A stretch of DNA of 64,000 bases. Origin: an uncultured Ferrovibrio sp. Lineage in GTDB: Bacteria; Pseudomonadota; Alphaproteobacteria; Ferrovibrionales; Ferrovibrionaceae. Location of the stretch: assembly GCF_937960835.1 (NCBI RefSeq), contig NZ_CALGPC010000006.1, positions 248,001-312,000 on the forward strand, read 5' to 3'. Shown one piece after another: positions 34,354 through 46,837 of this stretch. Below the pieces are notes generated by a model. It was given only the letters and a program-made list of their open reading frames with translations. It searched no databases and was not told the origin of the DNA. A program made the translations under genes and the position numbers. Every line of letters starts with the position of its first letter. The first letter of the stretch is position 1.

Positions 34354-34496
34354 TCACTCCGGCCAGCATCGCGTGCGGGCCGTCTGATCTTTCATAAAAG
34401 TCACAAGGCGGGCCACGCTGTCGCCCCATTTGCGACGAAGATTCCCCCTGTGCATCTGCATCTTTGTTCATTGCCGTTTTCAAGGAGTTCCGTCTC

Positions 34497-34976
34497 ATGG
34501 CTTTCCGACCCCGCCGCGTCTTTATGCGTCACGCCCTCGCCGCCCTTGCCGTCTCGGCCTTGGCTGTCGGCGGTGGCGCGCTGCTGTCTTCGACGACCCT
34601 GATCCCCTCGGCACAGGCCGCGCAGGAAACCACCACGCCGTCCGGCCTGCGCTATACCGAGACCAAGGCGGGCAGCGGTCCGACCGCGCAGGCAGGCAGC
34701 ACGGCGCTGGTGCATTACACCGGCTGGCTGTCGGAAGGCGGCAAGAAGGGCCAGAAATTCGATTCCTCGCGCGACCGCGGTCAGCCCATCGCCATCGCGC
34801 TTGGCTCCGGCCGCGTAATCCCGGGCTTCGAGGAAGGCGTCTCGGGCATGAAGGTCGGCGGTGAGCGTACGCTGGTGATCCCGCCGAATCTTGCTTACGG
34901 CGAACGCGGCGCGGCCAATGTCATTCCGCCGAATGCCACGCTGATCTTCGATGTCGAGCTGGTGGACGTGAAGTAA
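34497..34976 (+). CDS. Exported FKBP-type peptidyl-prolyl isomerase
   Basis: 159 residues from the ATG at 34497 (AAGGAG upstream). The signal peptide has RPRRVFMRHALAALAVSALA, where RRVFM fits a twin-arginine motif, and a cleavage site after AQAA. The mature part is one FKBP domain: ALVHYTGWLSEG, KFDSSRDRGQPIAIALGSGR, VIPGFEEGVSGMKVGGER, IPPNLAYG, VIPPNATLIFDVEL. It is predicted to be a periplasmic folding helper, complementing the non-exported FKBP just upstream. Confidence 0.9.
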   Translation: MAFRPRRVFMRHALAALAVSALAVGGGALLSSTTLIPSAQAAQETTTPSGLRYTETKAGSGPTAQAGSTALVHYTGWLSEGGKKGQKFDSSRDRGQPIAIALGSGRVIPGFEEGVSGMKVGGERTLVIPPNLAYGERGAANVIPPNATLIFDVELVDVK

Positions 34977-35008
34977 GCGCCGGGGCGATCAAATATCTCA
35001 ATAAAAAA

Positions 35009-35030
35009 ACGGCCGGGTTTCCCCGGCCGT
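35009..35030. terminator. Bidirectional terminator between FKBP and aconitase genes
   Basis: A perfect 9-bp stem ACGGCCGGG/CCCGGCCGT with a TTTC loop has A-rich sequence on the left and T-rich on the right, so it can end transcription from both converging genes. Confidence 0.9.
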
Positions 35031-35057
35031 TTCTTTTTGCAGTTCGTGCAATGCGCG

Positions 35058-38021
<2,964 letters not shown>

Positions 38022-38311
38022 GGGGCGATCCTTTCGTGTCGAAATCGTCAAATGGGAAAGGGCTGGATCGGCGGGTTTCATCCCGCCTGGAATGCTGCCC
38101 ATAGGTGCCGTAAATCCGCCGCTTTGCCAAGGGGCTTGCCGTGGAGGAAAGCTCAACCTCGGTCGAAATTTAGGCAATCTCGCTGCTGTTCCGCGCGAGA
38201 CAAATCGCGGGCCAATTCCACGCCCCCTTGACGGGCAACTGTCCGTACGCTTATCAACGATAGCAATAACGACGGTATCGCCACTGGCGGTATCGCGTAG
38301 AGGAGGCGAAA

Positions 38312-40291
38312 ATGTCCGAGACGTTGGCCGCGGCCGATGGGCGCGATCCGTTGGGTCGCGACACCATCCCTAAATTCATTGCGTATAACGGGCAACATCG
38401 CCGCGACCGCCCGGCCATGCGGGAGAAAGATCTCGGCATCTGGCAAAGCTGGACCTGGGGCGAGGTCGCCGCAAAGGTGCGCCAGCTTGCCTGCGGCCTG
38501 GCCGAAGCCGGCTTTCAGCGCGGCGACAAGCTGGCGATCATCGGCGACAACCGCCCCGAACTTTACTGGTCCCTGGCCGCCGTGCAGTCCCTGGGCGGCA
38601 TTCCGGTGCCGATCTATCAGGACAGCGTTGCTGACGAAGTCCAGTACGTCATCGACCATGCCGAGGCGCGCTTTGCGATTGCCGAGAATCAGGAACAGGT
38701 CGACAAGCTGCTCACCATCAAGGATCGCCTGCCGCGGCTGAAGACCATCATCTACAGCGATCCGCGCGGCCTGCGGCATTACAACCAGCCATTCCTGCTC
38801 TCGCTTGAGACGGTGATGGAGCGGGGCGCTGCCTTCGAGAAGGCTAATCCTGGCTTCTACGACGCCGAAATGGCGAAGGGCAGCGGCAGCGACGTTTCGA
38901 TCATCTGCTATACCTCCGGCACCACCGGGCGGCCGAAAGGCGTCATGCTCAGCCACGACAATGTGGTCCGCTCGGCCACTCTCGCCATCGCCTTCGACAA
39001 GATCAACGAAGACGACGAGATTCTGGCCTATCTGCCGCTCGCCTGGGTGGGCGACAACTTCATCTCCTATGCCGAAGCTGCGATTGCCGGCTTCTGCGTG
39101 AATTGCCCGGAATCCGGCGAAACCGTGCTGTCCGATCTGCGCGAGATCGGACCAACCTACTTCTTCGCGCCGCCACGCATTTTCGAGAATCTGCTGACCA
39201 CTGTGATGATCCGGATCGAGGATGCCAGCGCGATCAAGCGGCGCATGTTTCACTACTTCATCGGCGTCGCCAAAAAGGTCGGCCGCTCGATCCTGGAGGG
39301 CAAGCCGGTGGCTTTGGGCGACCGCCTGCTTTACGCGATCGGCGACCTGCTGGTTTACGGGCCGCTGAAGAACGTGCTGGGCATGAGCCGGCTGCGCCTG
39401 GCCTATACGGCGGGCGAGGCGATCGGCCCGGATATCTTCGATTTCTTCCGCGCGCTCGGCATCAACCTCAAGCAGCTCTACGGCCAGACGGAATGCACCG
39501 TCTATCTGTGCCAGCAGAAGGATGACGATGTCCGCTCCGACACCGTCGGTCCGCCGGCGCCTGGCATCGAGCTGCGCATCGACGAGCAGACCGGCGAGGT
39601 GCTGTATCGCAGTCCCGGCGTTTTCGTCGGCTATTACAAGGACGAAGCCGCCACCGCCGAGGCCAAGACGCCGGATGGCTGGGTGCATACCGGCGATGCC
39701 GGCGTCTTCACCGATGACGGCCATCTGCGCATTATCGACCGCGCCAAGGATGTCGGCCGGCTGAACGATGGCTCGCTTTTCGCGCCCAAATATGTCGAGA
39801 ACAAGCTGAAATTCTTTCCCTTCATCAAGGAGGCGGTGGTTTTCGGCCATCAGCGCGACTACGCCACCGCCTTCATCAACATCGATCTGGGCGCGGTCGG
39901 CTCCTGGGCCGAGCGCAACGCCATCGCCTATACCTCCTATGCCGATCTGGCCGGCCGGCCGGAAGTCTATGCGCAGATCAAGAACTGCATCGAGCAGGTC
40001 AACCGCGACCTTGCCTCTGACAGTTCGATGGCGGCCTGCCAGATTCGCCGCTTCCTCATCCTGCACAAGGAACTGGATGCCGATGACGGCGAACTGACCC
40101 GCACCCGCAAGGTGCGTCGCCGCATCATTGCCGAGCGTTATGGCGAACTGATCGAGGCGCTTTATTCCGACAAGCAGGCTGTCGCAGTGGAGGCCAAGAT
40201 CACCTTCGAGGATGGCCGCACCGGCACCTTCAAGGCGAATCTGGCGATCCAGGGCGCTGAGACCTTCATCCCGATGCGCAAGGCCGGCTGA
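38312..40291 (+). CDS. Long-chain acyl-CoA synthetase (AMP-binding)
   Basis: 659 residues with AGAGGAGG before the ATG. The AMP-binding P-loop YTSGTTGRPKGVMLSH and the later QTECTV, GWVHTGDAG and IDRAKDVGRLNDG motifs place it with FadD/AAE15-like ligases that activate long-chain or aromatic acids to CoA thioesters. It starts the block with LivGHMKF-type transporter genes (6 bp before the ATPase), suggesting that the imported acid is activated on entry. The substrate is not predictable. Confidence 0.9.
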   Translation: MSETLAAADGRDPLGRDTIPKFIAYNGQHRRDRPAMREKDLGIWQSWTWGEVAAKVRQLACGLAEAGFQRGDKLAIIGDNRPELYWSLAAVQSLGGIPVPIYQDSVADEVQYVIDHAEARFAIAENQEQVDKLLTIKDRLPRLKTIIYSDPRGLRHYNQPFLLSLETVMERGAAFEKANPGFYDAEMAKGSGSDVSIICYTSGTTGRPKGVMLSHDNVVRSATLAIAFDKINEDDEILAYLPLAWVGDNFISYAEAAIAGFCVNCPESGETVLSDLREIGPTYFFAPPRIFENLLTTVMIRIEDASAIKRRMFHYFIGVAKKVGRSILEGKPVALGDRLLYAIGDLLVYGPLKNVLGMSRLRLAYTAGEAIGPDIFDFFRALGINLKQLYGQTECTVYLCQQKDDDVRSDTVGPPAPGIELRIDEQTGEVLYRSPGVFVGYYKDEAATAEAKTPDGWVHTGDAGVFTDDGHLRIIDRAKDVGRLNDGSLFAPKYVENKLKFFPFIKEAVVFGHQRDYATAFINIDLGAVGSWAERNAIAYTSYADLAGRPEVYAQIKNCIEQVNRDLASDSSMAACQIRRFLILHKELDADDGELTRTRKVRRRIIAERYGELIEALYSDKQAVAVEAKITFEDGRTGTFKANLAIQGAETFIPMRKAG

Positions 40292-40296
40292 CACAT

Positions 40297-41088
40297 ATGA
40301 ACCCTGCACAGAAGACAATTGGCGACGTCCTGCTGAAGGTCGAGAATATCAGTCTGTCCTTCGGTGGCGTGAAAGCGCTGACCAATATCAGCTTCGAGAT
40401 CCGTGAGCACGAGATCCTCGCGATCATCGGCCCGAACGGCGCCGGCAAATCCTCGATGCTGAACTGCATCAACGGCTTCTATCATCCCCAGGAAGGCACC
40501 ATCACCTTCAAGGGGCAGCCGCGCAAGCAGATGCGCCCGCACGAGGCGGCCAAGCAGGGCATTGCCCGCACCTTCCAGAACATCGCGCTGTTCAAGGGCA
40601 TGTCGACGCTCGACAACATCATGACCGGGCGTCTGCTGAAGATGAAAAGCGGGCTGCTCTCCTCGGCCATCTACAAAGGCCCGGCCGAGAAGGAGCAGAT
40701 CGAGCACCGCGAATTCTGCGAGCGCATCATCGACTTCCTTGAGATCGAGGCGATCCGCAAGGTTCCCGTCGGCCGGCTGCCTTATGGCCTGCAGAAGCGC
40801 GTCGAGCTTGGCCGCGCGCTGGCGGCTGAGCCCACCTTGCTGCTGCTGGACGAGCCGATGGCGGGCATGAATCTCGAGGAAAAGCAGGATATGTGCCGCT
40901 TCATTCTCGATGTGAACGACGAATTCGGCACGACGATCTGCCTGATCGAGCATGACATGGGCGTGGTGATGGATATTTCCGACCGCATCGTGGTGCTCGA
41001 TTATGGCCGCAAGATCGGCGATGGCCTGCCGGACGAGATCAAACGCAATCAGGCGGTGATCGACGCCTATCTCGGCGTGCAGCATTAA
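40297..41088 (+). CDS. livG: LivG-family ABC transporter ATPase
   Basis: 263 residues. Walker A is IGPNGAGKSS, the signature region is degenerate (VGRLPYGLQKRVELGRAL), and Walker B is LLLLDEPMAG. The C-terminal HDMGVVMDISDRIVVLDYG and VIDAYLG ending are typical of LivG. It pairs with LivF (44565) to power the LivH/LivM channel. It is placed directly after the acyl-CoA ligase. Confidence 0.9.
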   Translation: MNPAQKTIGDVLLKVENISLSFGGVKALTNISFEIREHEILAIIGPNGAGKSSMLNCINGFYHPQEGTITFKGQPRKQMRPHEAAKQGIARTFQNIALFKGMSTLDNIMTGRLLKMKSGLLSSAIYKGPAEKEQIEHREFCERIIDFLEIEAIRKVPVGRLPYGLQKRVELGRALAAEPTLLLLDEPMAGMNLEEKQDMCRFILDVNDEFGTTICLIEHDMGVVMDISDRIVVLDYGRKIGDGLPDEIKRNQAVIDAYLGVQH

Positions 41089-41103
41089 GGCGAGGGCGGA
41101 GAG

Positions 41104-41988
41104 ATGATGTTTTTCCTCGAAGTCCTGATCGGCGGCCTGATGGCGGGCGTGATGTACTCGCTCGTCGCACTTGGCTTCGTGCTGATCTTCAAGGCCTCTG
41201 GCGTGTTCAACTTCGCCCAGGGCGCCATGGTGCTGTTCGCCGGTCTGTTCTTCGTCGGCTTCATGGAGCTCGGCGTGCCGCTGCTGCTTTCGCTGCTGCT
41301 CACGGCGGCCGTGATGGTGCTGCTGGCAGGCGTGATCGAGCGGCTGGTGCTGCGGCATCTGGTGAACCAGGAAGGCATCATCCTGTTCATGGCCACCATT
41401 GGCGTGTCCTTCTTCCTGGACGGCTTCGGCCAGACCATCTGGGGCAGCAACGTGCGCCAGCTCGATGTCGGCATCCCGACCGATCCGATCCTGCTGTTCG
41501 ATGGCGATATCCTGATCCAGTCCTTCGATCTTTATGCCGCGCTTGTTGCCGGCGTGCTGCTCGCCATCCTTGTGGTCTTCCAGAAAACCCGCATCGGCCG
41601 CGCGCTGCGCGCGGTGGCGGACGACCATCAGGCGGCTCAATCGGTAGGCATTCCGCTCAACGTGATCTGGGTGATCGTCTGGTCGATTGCCGGTCTCGTC
41701 GCGCTGGTGGCCGGCGTGATGTGGGGCTCCAAGCTCGGCGTGCAGCCGGCCATCGTGTCCCTGGCGCTGAAGGCCCTGCCGGTGCTGATCCTCGGCGGTT
41801 TCACCTCGGTGCCGGGCGCCATCGTCGGTGGCCTGATCATCGGCGCCGGCGAGAAGCTGGCCGAGGTCTATATCGGGCCGCTGTTCGGCGGCGGCATCGA
41901 GAATTGGTTTGCTTACGTGCTGGCGCTGGGCTTCCTGCTGATCCGTCCGCAGGGTCTGTTTGGCGAACGCATCATCGAACGCGTCTGA
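41104..41988 (+). CDS. livH: LivH-family ABC transporter permease
   Basis: 294 residues with about eight hydrophobic helices. LIGGLMAGVMYSLVALGFVL at the N-terminus, GALRAVADDHQAAQSVGI-type coupling helix (RALRAVADDHQAAQSVGIPL) and LILGGFTSVPGAIVGGLIIG are standard LivH features. It is an inner-membrane channel half for hydrophobic amino acids, amides or aromatic acids. It follows livG after 15 bp and precedes livM after 16 bp. Confidence 0.9.
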   Translation: MMFFLEVLIGGLMAGVMYSLVALGFVLIFKASGVFNFAQGAMVLFAGLFFVGFMELGVPLLLSLLLTAAVMVLLAGVIERLVLRHLVNQEGIILFMATIGVSFFLDGFGQTIWGSNVRQLDVGIPTDPILLFDGDILIQSFDLYAALVAGVLLAILVVFQKTRIGRALRAVADDHQAAQSVGIPLNVIWVIVWSIAGLVALVAGVMWGSKLGVQPAIVSLALKALPVLILGGFTSVPGAIVGGLIIGAGEKLAEVYIGPLFGGGIENWFAYVLALGFLLIRPQGLFGERIIERV

Positions 41989-42004
41989 AGCGGAGAGAGG
42001 CAAG

Positions 42005-43069
42005 ATGTTCTACCGCGAATCCGGTCAGTTCAAGACCTCTTATCGCGCCGATCAGGCGATCTTCACCATCCCGCAGGACCGGATCTTCTTCGCCCTGTTC
42101 ATGCTGATGGCCTATGTCGGCGTTCCGCTAATCGCCAGCGACTATCTCTATACCGCGCTGATCATTCCCTTTCTCTGCCTGTCGCTGGCGGCGCTGGGGC
42201 TCAACATCCTGACCGGCTATTGTGGCCAGCTGTCGCTCGGCACCGGCGCCTTCATGGGCGTGGGCGCGGTCTCGGCTTGGAACCTTGCCTACCGCATTCC
42301 GGACCTGAACATCCTGGTGGTGTTCATCCTCGCCGGGCTGATCACGGCTGCGGTCGGCATGTTCTTCGGCCTGCCGTCGATGCGCATCAAGGGCTTCTAC
42401 CTTGCGGTTGCAACCCTGGCGGCGCAGTTCTTCCTGCCCTGGCTGTTCGTCAAATGGGGCTGGCTGACCAACCACAATTCCTCTGGCGTGATCACCGCGC
42501 CGCAGCTTGAGCTGTTCGGCTGGGTGATCAACACGCCGATGGAGAAATATCTCTTCGCACTCAGCATCGTCGCGCTGCTGGCGCTGGCGGCGAAAAATCT
42601 GGTGCGCAGCAATCCGGGGCGGCAATGGATGGCGATCCGCGACATGGATATCGCCGCCGAAATCATCGGCATCCGCCCCATGGTGGCCAAGCTGTCCGCC
42701 TTCGCCGTGTCGTCCTTCTATGTCGGCGTCGCCGGCGCGCTGTATCTGTTTGTCTATCTCGGCTCCACCGAGCCGGATGGCTTCAACATCAATCTGTCCT
42801 TCCAGACGCTGTTCATGATCATCATCGGCGGACTGGGCTCCATTCTCGGCAGTTTCCTCGGGGCCTTCTTCATCCTGCTGCTGCCGATCTTCCTGACCCG
42901 CGTGCCGCCGATGCTGGGTTTCGAATTCTCCACCGCCCTGGTGTCGCACCTGGAATTCATGGTGTTCGGTGCGCTGATCGTTTTCTTCCTGATCGTCGAG
43001 CCGCATGGCCTGGCCAGATTGTGGCAGATCGCGAAGGAAAAGCTGCGCATCTGGCCGTTCCCGTACTGA
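42005..43069 (+). CDS. livM: LivM-family ABC transporter permease
   Basis: 354 residues from the ATG at 42005 (GGAGAGAGG upstream); an earlier in-frame start overlaps livH and is less likely. About ten hydrophobic segments are present. GLNILTGYCGQLSLGTGAFM and the coupling motif IRDMDIAAEIIGIRPMVAKL are characteristic. It forms the channel with LivH. A CCCGCC/GGCGGG hairpin at 43148-43165 follows and precedes the binding-protein gene. Confidence 0.9.
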   Translation: MFYRESGQFKTSYRADQAIFTIPQDRIFFALFMLMAYVGVPLIASDYLYTALIIPFLCLSLAALGLNILTGYCGQLSLGTGAFMGVGAVSAWNLAYRIPDLNILVVFILAGLITAAVGMFFGLPSMRIKGFYLAVATLAAQFFLPWLFVKWGWLTNHNSSGVITAPQLELFGWVINTPMEKYLFALSIVALLALAAKNLVRSNPGRQWMAIRDMDIAAEIIGIRPMVAKLSAFAVSSFYVGVAGALYLFVYLGSTEPDGFNINLSFQTLFMIIIGGLGSILGSFLGAFFILLLPIFLTRVPPMLGFEFSTALVSHLEFMVFGALIVFFLIVEPHGLARLWQIAKEKLRIWPFPY

Positions 43070-43185
43070 GCGAGATCGCCGCCGGCGCGGGTTGTATGGG
43101 AAACCGTGTTTGTCGCCTTGAGTCCGCGTGCTAGGGTTTAAACAACGCCCGCCGAAAAGGGCGGGTCAAACCGGGAGGAAACAAA

Positions 43186-44496
43186 ATGAATGCGAGACAA
43201 TGGGTGGCGTCCGTTGTGATGGGCGCCTCGCTGGCTGGAGCGGCCTTCGCCGCTTCGGCGCAGGAACAGATGATCCCTTCGATGGTGTATCGCACCGGCC
43301 CCTATGCCCCCAGCGGCATCCCGGTCGCCGATGGCTATCAGGACTTCATCACCCTGATCAACCAGCGCGAAGGCGGCATCAACGGCGTCAAGCTGCGGGT
43401 TGAGGAATGCGAAACCCAGTACAACACCGAGCGCGGCGTCGAATGCTATGAACGCCTGAAGGCGCTGGGCGGCACCATCTTCAGCCCGTATTCGACCGGC
43501 ATCACCTACGCGCTGATCGACCGCGCGCCGGCCGACAAGGCGGTGATCTTCTCGATGGCCTATGGCCGCGCTTCGGCCACGGTCGGCAACATCTTTCCCT
43601 GGGTCTTTACCGCGCCGATCACCTACTGGGGCGGCGCCTCGGCCGGCATCCAGTATTTCGCCAGCCAGCTTGGCGGCAAGGACAAGCTGAAGGGCAAGAA
43701 GATCGCCTACGTCTATATCGACATCGCCTATGGCAAGGAGCCGATCCCGGTCTTCCAGAACTACGCCCAGGAACTCGGCTTCCAGCTTGAGCTGGTGCCG
43801 GTGCCGGCGCCGGGCCTGGAGCAGAAGTCGATCTGGCTGCAGATCCGCCAGATGCGTCCCGACTTCGTCTACCTGCAGGGCTGGGGCGCGATGAACGCCG
43901 TCTCATTAAAGGAAGCGGCTGCTGTCGGCTTCCCGCGCGAGAAGATGCTCGGCGTCTGGTATTCGTCGCAGGATAGCGACACCCAGGCGGCAGGCGCTGC
44001 GGCCAAGGGCTACAAGGGCCTGACCTTCCATGGCGCGAGCCGCGATCTGCCGATCCTCAAGCAGTTGAAGGAAGTGGTGCTCGACAAGGGCCTTGCCAGC
44101 AACGGCGCCAAGCATTTCGGCGAGATCGGCTACCTCCGCGGCGCCCTGAATGCCTTGTTCGTCGTCGAAGCCCTGCGCACCGCGCAGGAGAAGTTCGGCA
44201 AGGGCAAGGTGATGGATGGCGAGCAGTCCCGCTGGGGCTTCGAGAACATCAACTTCACCGAAGAGAAGATCAACAAGATGGGCCTGCAGGGCTTCATCGC
44301 GCCGATGAAGCTGAGCTGCGACAACCATCTGGGCGACGGCAAGGCGCTCGTCGTGCAGTGGCAGGGCGATCAGTGGAAGCCGGTCAGCGACTGGATCGAG
44401 CCGGAGCATCCGAAGCTGTGGCCGCTCTATCTGCGAGACGCCGAAGCCTATGCGCGCGAGAAGAACATCGCCTCGCGCGTCTGCGCCAAGTCGTAA
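43186..44496 (+). CDS. LivK-like periplasmic substrate-binding protein
   Basis: 436 residues with GGGAGGA before the ATG. A signal peptide (WVASVVMGASLAGAAFAASAQ, cleavage near ASA) leads a two-lobed type I periplasmic binding domain. It has GGINGVKLRVEECETQYNTE, FSPYSTGITYALIDRA and KKIAYVYIDIAYGKE. It is larger than amino-acid LivK (about 370) and resembles binding proteins for aromatic acids or other organic acids; the ligand is unknown. It is flanked by hairpins on both sides, which may raise its transcript level. Confidence 0.88.
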   Translation: MNARQWVASVVMGASLAGAAFAASAQEQMIPSMVYRTGPYAPSGIPVADGYQDFITLINQREGGINGVKLRVEECETQYNTERGVECYERLKALGGTIFSPYSTGITYALIDRAPADKAVIFSMAYGRASATVGNIFPWVFTAPITYWGGASAGIQYFASQLGGKDKLKGKKIAYVYIDIAYGKEPIPVFQNYAQELGFQLELVPVPAPGLEQKSIWLQIRQMRPDFVYLQGWGAMNAVSLKEAAAVGFPREKMLGVWYSSQDSDTQAAGAAAKGYKGLTFHGASRDLPILKQLKEVVLDKGLASNGAKHFGEIGYLRGALNALFVVEALRTAQEKFGKGKVMDGEQSRWGFENINFTEEKINKMGLQGFIAPMKLSCDNHLGDGKALVVQWQGDQWKPVSDWIEPEHPKLWPLYLRDAEAYAREKNIASRVCAKS

Positions 44497-44505
44497 AGCA
44501 ATGGC

Positions 44506-44532
44506 ATCCCTGCCGGTGCAACCGGCAGGGAT
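44506..44532 (+). terminator. Strong hairpin after binding-protein gene
   Basis: A 12-bp perfect stem (ATCCCTGCCGGT at 44506-44517, ACCGGCAGGGAT at 44521-44532) with a GCA loop is followed by TTCCTT. It sits 9 bp after the binding-protein stop and before livF. It is probably a partial terminator or mRNA-stabilising hairpin. Confidence 0.7.
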
Positions 44533-44564
44533 TTCCTTCCGCACTCTGAGACGAGCTTCCGCCG

Positions 44565-45392
44565 ATGAGCACCTCCACTGCCGTGGCCGATCAGCCCTTG
44601 CTGTCGGTCAACAACATTGAAGTGATCTACAATCACGTCATTCTGGTGCTGAAAGGCGTGTCGCTGCAGGTGCCGCAGGGCGGCATCGTCGCGCTGCTGG
44701 GCGCCAATGGCGCCGGCAAGACCACGACCTTGAAGGCGATTTCCAATCTGCTGCGCGCCGAACGCGGCGACATCACCAAGGGCCATATCGATTATCGCGG
44801 CGAACGCGTCGACCAGCTCAATCCCTCGGCGCTGGTCAAGAAGGGCCTGATCCAGGTGATGGAAGGACGGCATTGCTTCGCCCATCTGACTGTTGAGGAG
44901 AACCTGCTCACCGGCGCCTATACGCGCGGCGAGGGCCGCAAGGCGATCGAGCAGGATCTGGAGATGGTCTACACCTATTTTCCGCGCCTGAAGGTGCGGC
45001 GCAAATCGCTGGCGGGCTATACCTCCGGCGGCGAGCAGCAGATGACGGCGATCGGCCGCGCGCTGATGAGCAAGCCCGACATGATCCTGCTGGACGAGCC
45101 CTCGATGGGCCTCGCGCCGCAGCTCGTCGAAGAGATATTCGACATCGTGCACAAGCTGAACAGGGAAGCAAAGGTCAGCTTTCTGGTCGCCGAGCAGAAT
45201 ACCAACATGGCCCTGCGCTATGCCGATTACGGCTACATTCTGGAGAATGGCCGTATCGTCATGGACGGCGAGGCGGCGAAGCTGCGCGAGAATTCCGACG
45301 TGAAGGAATTCTATCTCGGCCTCGGCGCCGGTGGCCGCATGAGCTTCCGCGATGTGAAGCATTACCGCCGCCGCAAGCGCTGGCTGGCGTGA
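44565..45392 (+). CDS. livF: LivF-family ABC transporter ATPase
   Basis: 275 residues. Walker A is LGANGAGKTT, the signature region YTSGGEQQMTAIGRALM, Walker B MILLDEPSMGLAP, and the switch AEQNTNMALRYADYGYILENG. It is the second ATPase of the LIV-type transporter. A C-terminal extension (GGRMSFRDVKHYRRRKRW) is basic and slightly longer than usual, as in homologues linked to acyl-CoA ligases. Confidence 0.9.
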   Translation: MSTSTAVADQPLLSVNNIEVIYNHVILVLKGVSLQVPQGGIVALLGANGAGKTTTLKAISNLLRAERGDITKGHIDYRGERVDQLNPSALVKKGLIQVMEGRHCFAHLTVEENLLTGAYTRGEGRKAIEQDLEMVYTYFPRLKVRRKSLAGYTSGGEQQMTAIGRALMSKPDMILLDEPSMGLAPQLVEEIFDIVHKLNREAKVSFLVAEQNTNMALRYADYGYILENGRIVMDGEAAKLRENSDVKEFYLGLGAGGRMSFRDVKHYRRRKRWLA

Positions 45393-45410
45393 TCGTTCAG
45401 GAGGATTGCC

Positions 45411-46766
45411 GTGGCAAAAGCGGCCAAAAGCAAGGCGCCCAAGAAAAAAGCTGCCAAGTCATCCATCAAAGCTGTCAAGCCGCGTGCGCGGATGGCGAAG
45501 GCTGCTGCGGATGAATATTTCGACAGCCGCGAGACCCGCACGCCGGCGGCACGCCTGAAGGCGCAGATCGCAGCACTTCAGGCTTTGCTCGCCCATGCCA
45601 AGAAGGCGAGCCCCTATTACCGCGAAATTCTGAAGAACGTGCAGCCGGCGAAGATCACGTCGCTGGAAGCTTTGGCCAAGCTGCCGGTGACGCGCAAGTC
45701 CGATCTCGCGCCGCGCCAGAAGGCCAAGCCGCCGCTTGGCGGCCTTGAAGCCGGCAAACCGTCCGAGATCGCCAATTTCTTCCAGTCGCCCGGTCCGCTT
45801 TATGAAGCCTATATGCGCCCCACCGCGGCGGTGAAAGACCCCTGGCGCTTCTCACGCGCCATGTGGGCAGCGGGCTGCCGCCCAGGCGATCTGGTGCACA
45901 ACACTTTCTCTTATCATCTCACGCCCGCCGGTCGGCTGACCGAAGTTTCGGCCAATGCCATCGGCTGCCCGGTTTTCCCCGCCGGCGTCGGCAACACCGA
46001 ATTGCAGCTCGATGCCATCGCGCAACTGAAGCCGCGGGTTTATTGCGGCACGCCGTCGTTCCTGAAGATTCTGCTGGAAAAGGGCAGGGAGCTTGGGCTG
46101 TCGACCGCTTCCTTGAAGAAGGGCCTGGTCGGCGGCGAAGCCTTGCCGCCCAGCCTGCGTGCCGAGCTGAAGGCCGGCGGCGTCGATGTGCTGCAATCCT
46201 ACGGCACGGCGGAACTCGGCCTTGTCGCTTATGAATCCTCGGCCATGGAAGGCATGATCCTGGACGAGGATGTGATCGTCGAGATCGTGCGCCCCGGCAC
46301 TGGCGATCCGGTGGCGCCCGGTGAGGTCGGCGAAGTGGTGGTCACCGTCCTGGGCAATCCGGTCTATCCGATGATCCGTTTTGCCACGGGCGATCTGTCC
46401 GCCATCCTGCCCGGCTTCAGCCCCTGCGGCCGCACCAATACGCGCATCAAGGGCTGGATGGGCCGCGCCGATCAGACGACCAAGATCAAGGGCATGTTCG
46501 TCACGCCAGGGCAGGTGGCCCAGGTGGTGGCCCGCCACCCGGAGATCGCCAAGGCGCGGCTGGAAGTCGCATCCCGGAACAATCTCGACAGCATGGCGCT
46601 GAAGATCGCGCTGAAGCGGCCGGTGGCCGATACGGCGGCCCTGGCCAAGGCGGTGGGGGAAAGCCTGCAGAGCGTCTGCAAGCTGCGCGGTCAGGTCGAG
46701 GTGGTCGATCCCGGCAGCCTGCCCAACGATGGCAAGGTGATCGCCGACCTGCGGACCTATCAGTAG
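45411..46766 (+). CDS. Phenylacetate-CoA-ligase-like AMP-binding protein with basic N-terminal tail
   Basis: 451 residues from a GTG at 45411 (AGGAGG upstream). Residues 1-40 are a K/A-rich basic tail (AKAAKSKAPKKKAAKSSIKA). The rest is PaaK-like: LQALLAHAKKASPYYREIL, KLPVTRKSDL, SYGTAELGLVAYES, FATGDLSA and a C-terminal GRADQTTKIKGMFV domain. PaaK enzymes activate aromatic acids to CoA esters. The serine/glycine P-loop stretch is weak. Closely following livF, it suggests that the transporter brings in an aromatic or related acid. Confidence 0.85.
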   Translation: MAKAAKSKAPKKKAAKSSIKAVKPRARMAKAAADEYFDSRETRTPAARLKAQIAALQALLAHAKKASPYYREILKNVQPAKITSLEALAKLPVTRKSDLAPRQKAKPPLGGLEAGKPSEIANFFQSPGPLYEAYMRPTAAVKDPWRFSRAMWAAGCRPGDLVHNTFSYHLTPAGRLTEVSANAIGCPVFPAGVGNTELQLDAIAQLKPRVYCGTPSFLKILLEKGRELGLSTASLKKGLVGGEALPPSLRAELKAGGVDVLQSYGTAELGLVAYESSAMEGMILDEDVIVEIVRPGTGDPVAPGEVGEVVVTVLGNPVYPMIRFATGDLSAILPGFSPCGRTNTRIKGWMGRADQTTKIKGMFVTPGQVAQVVARHPEIAKARLEVASRNNLDSMALKIALKRPVADTAALAKAVGESLQSVCKLRGQVEVVDPGSLPNDGKVIADLRTYQ

Positions 46767-46837
46767 GGTCGGCAGGTTTCTGGGCCGGTTTCCGCGCCTA
46801 TCGGCGGAGCGGCGGAATCGCTACACTTTGCCGCGCC

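Noticed and set aside
38153..40318. Long open frame antisense to the acyl-CoA ligase
   Set aside because: Same shadow effect; the forward protein has all AMP-binding motifs.
40162..42003. Long open frame antisense to livG/livH
   Set aside because: Histidine- and glutamine-rich shadow spanning two well-defined genes.
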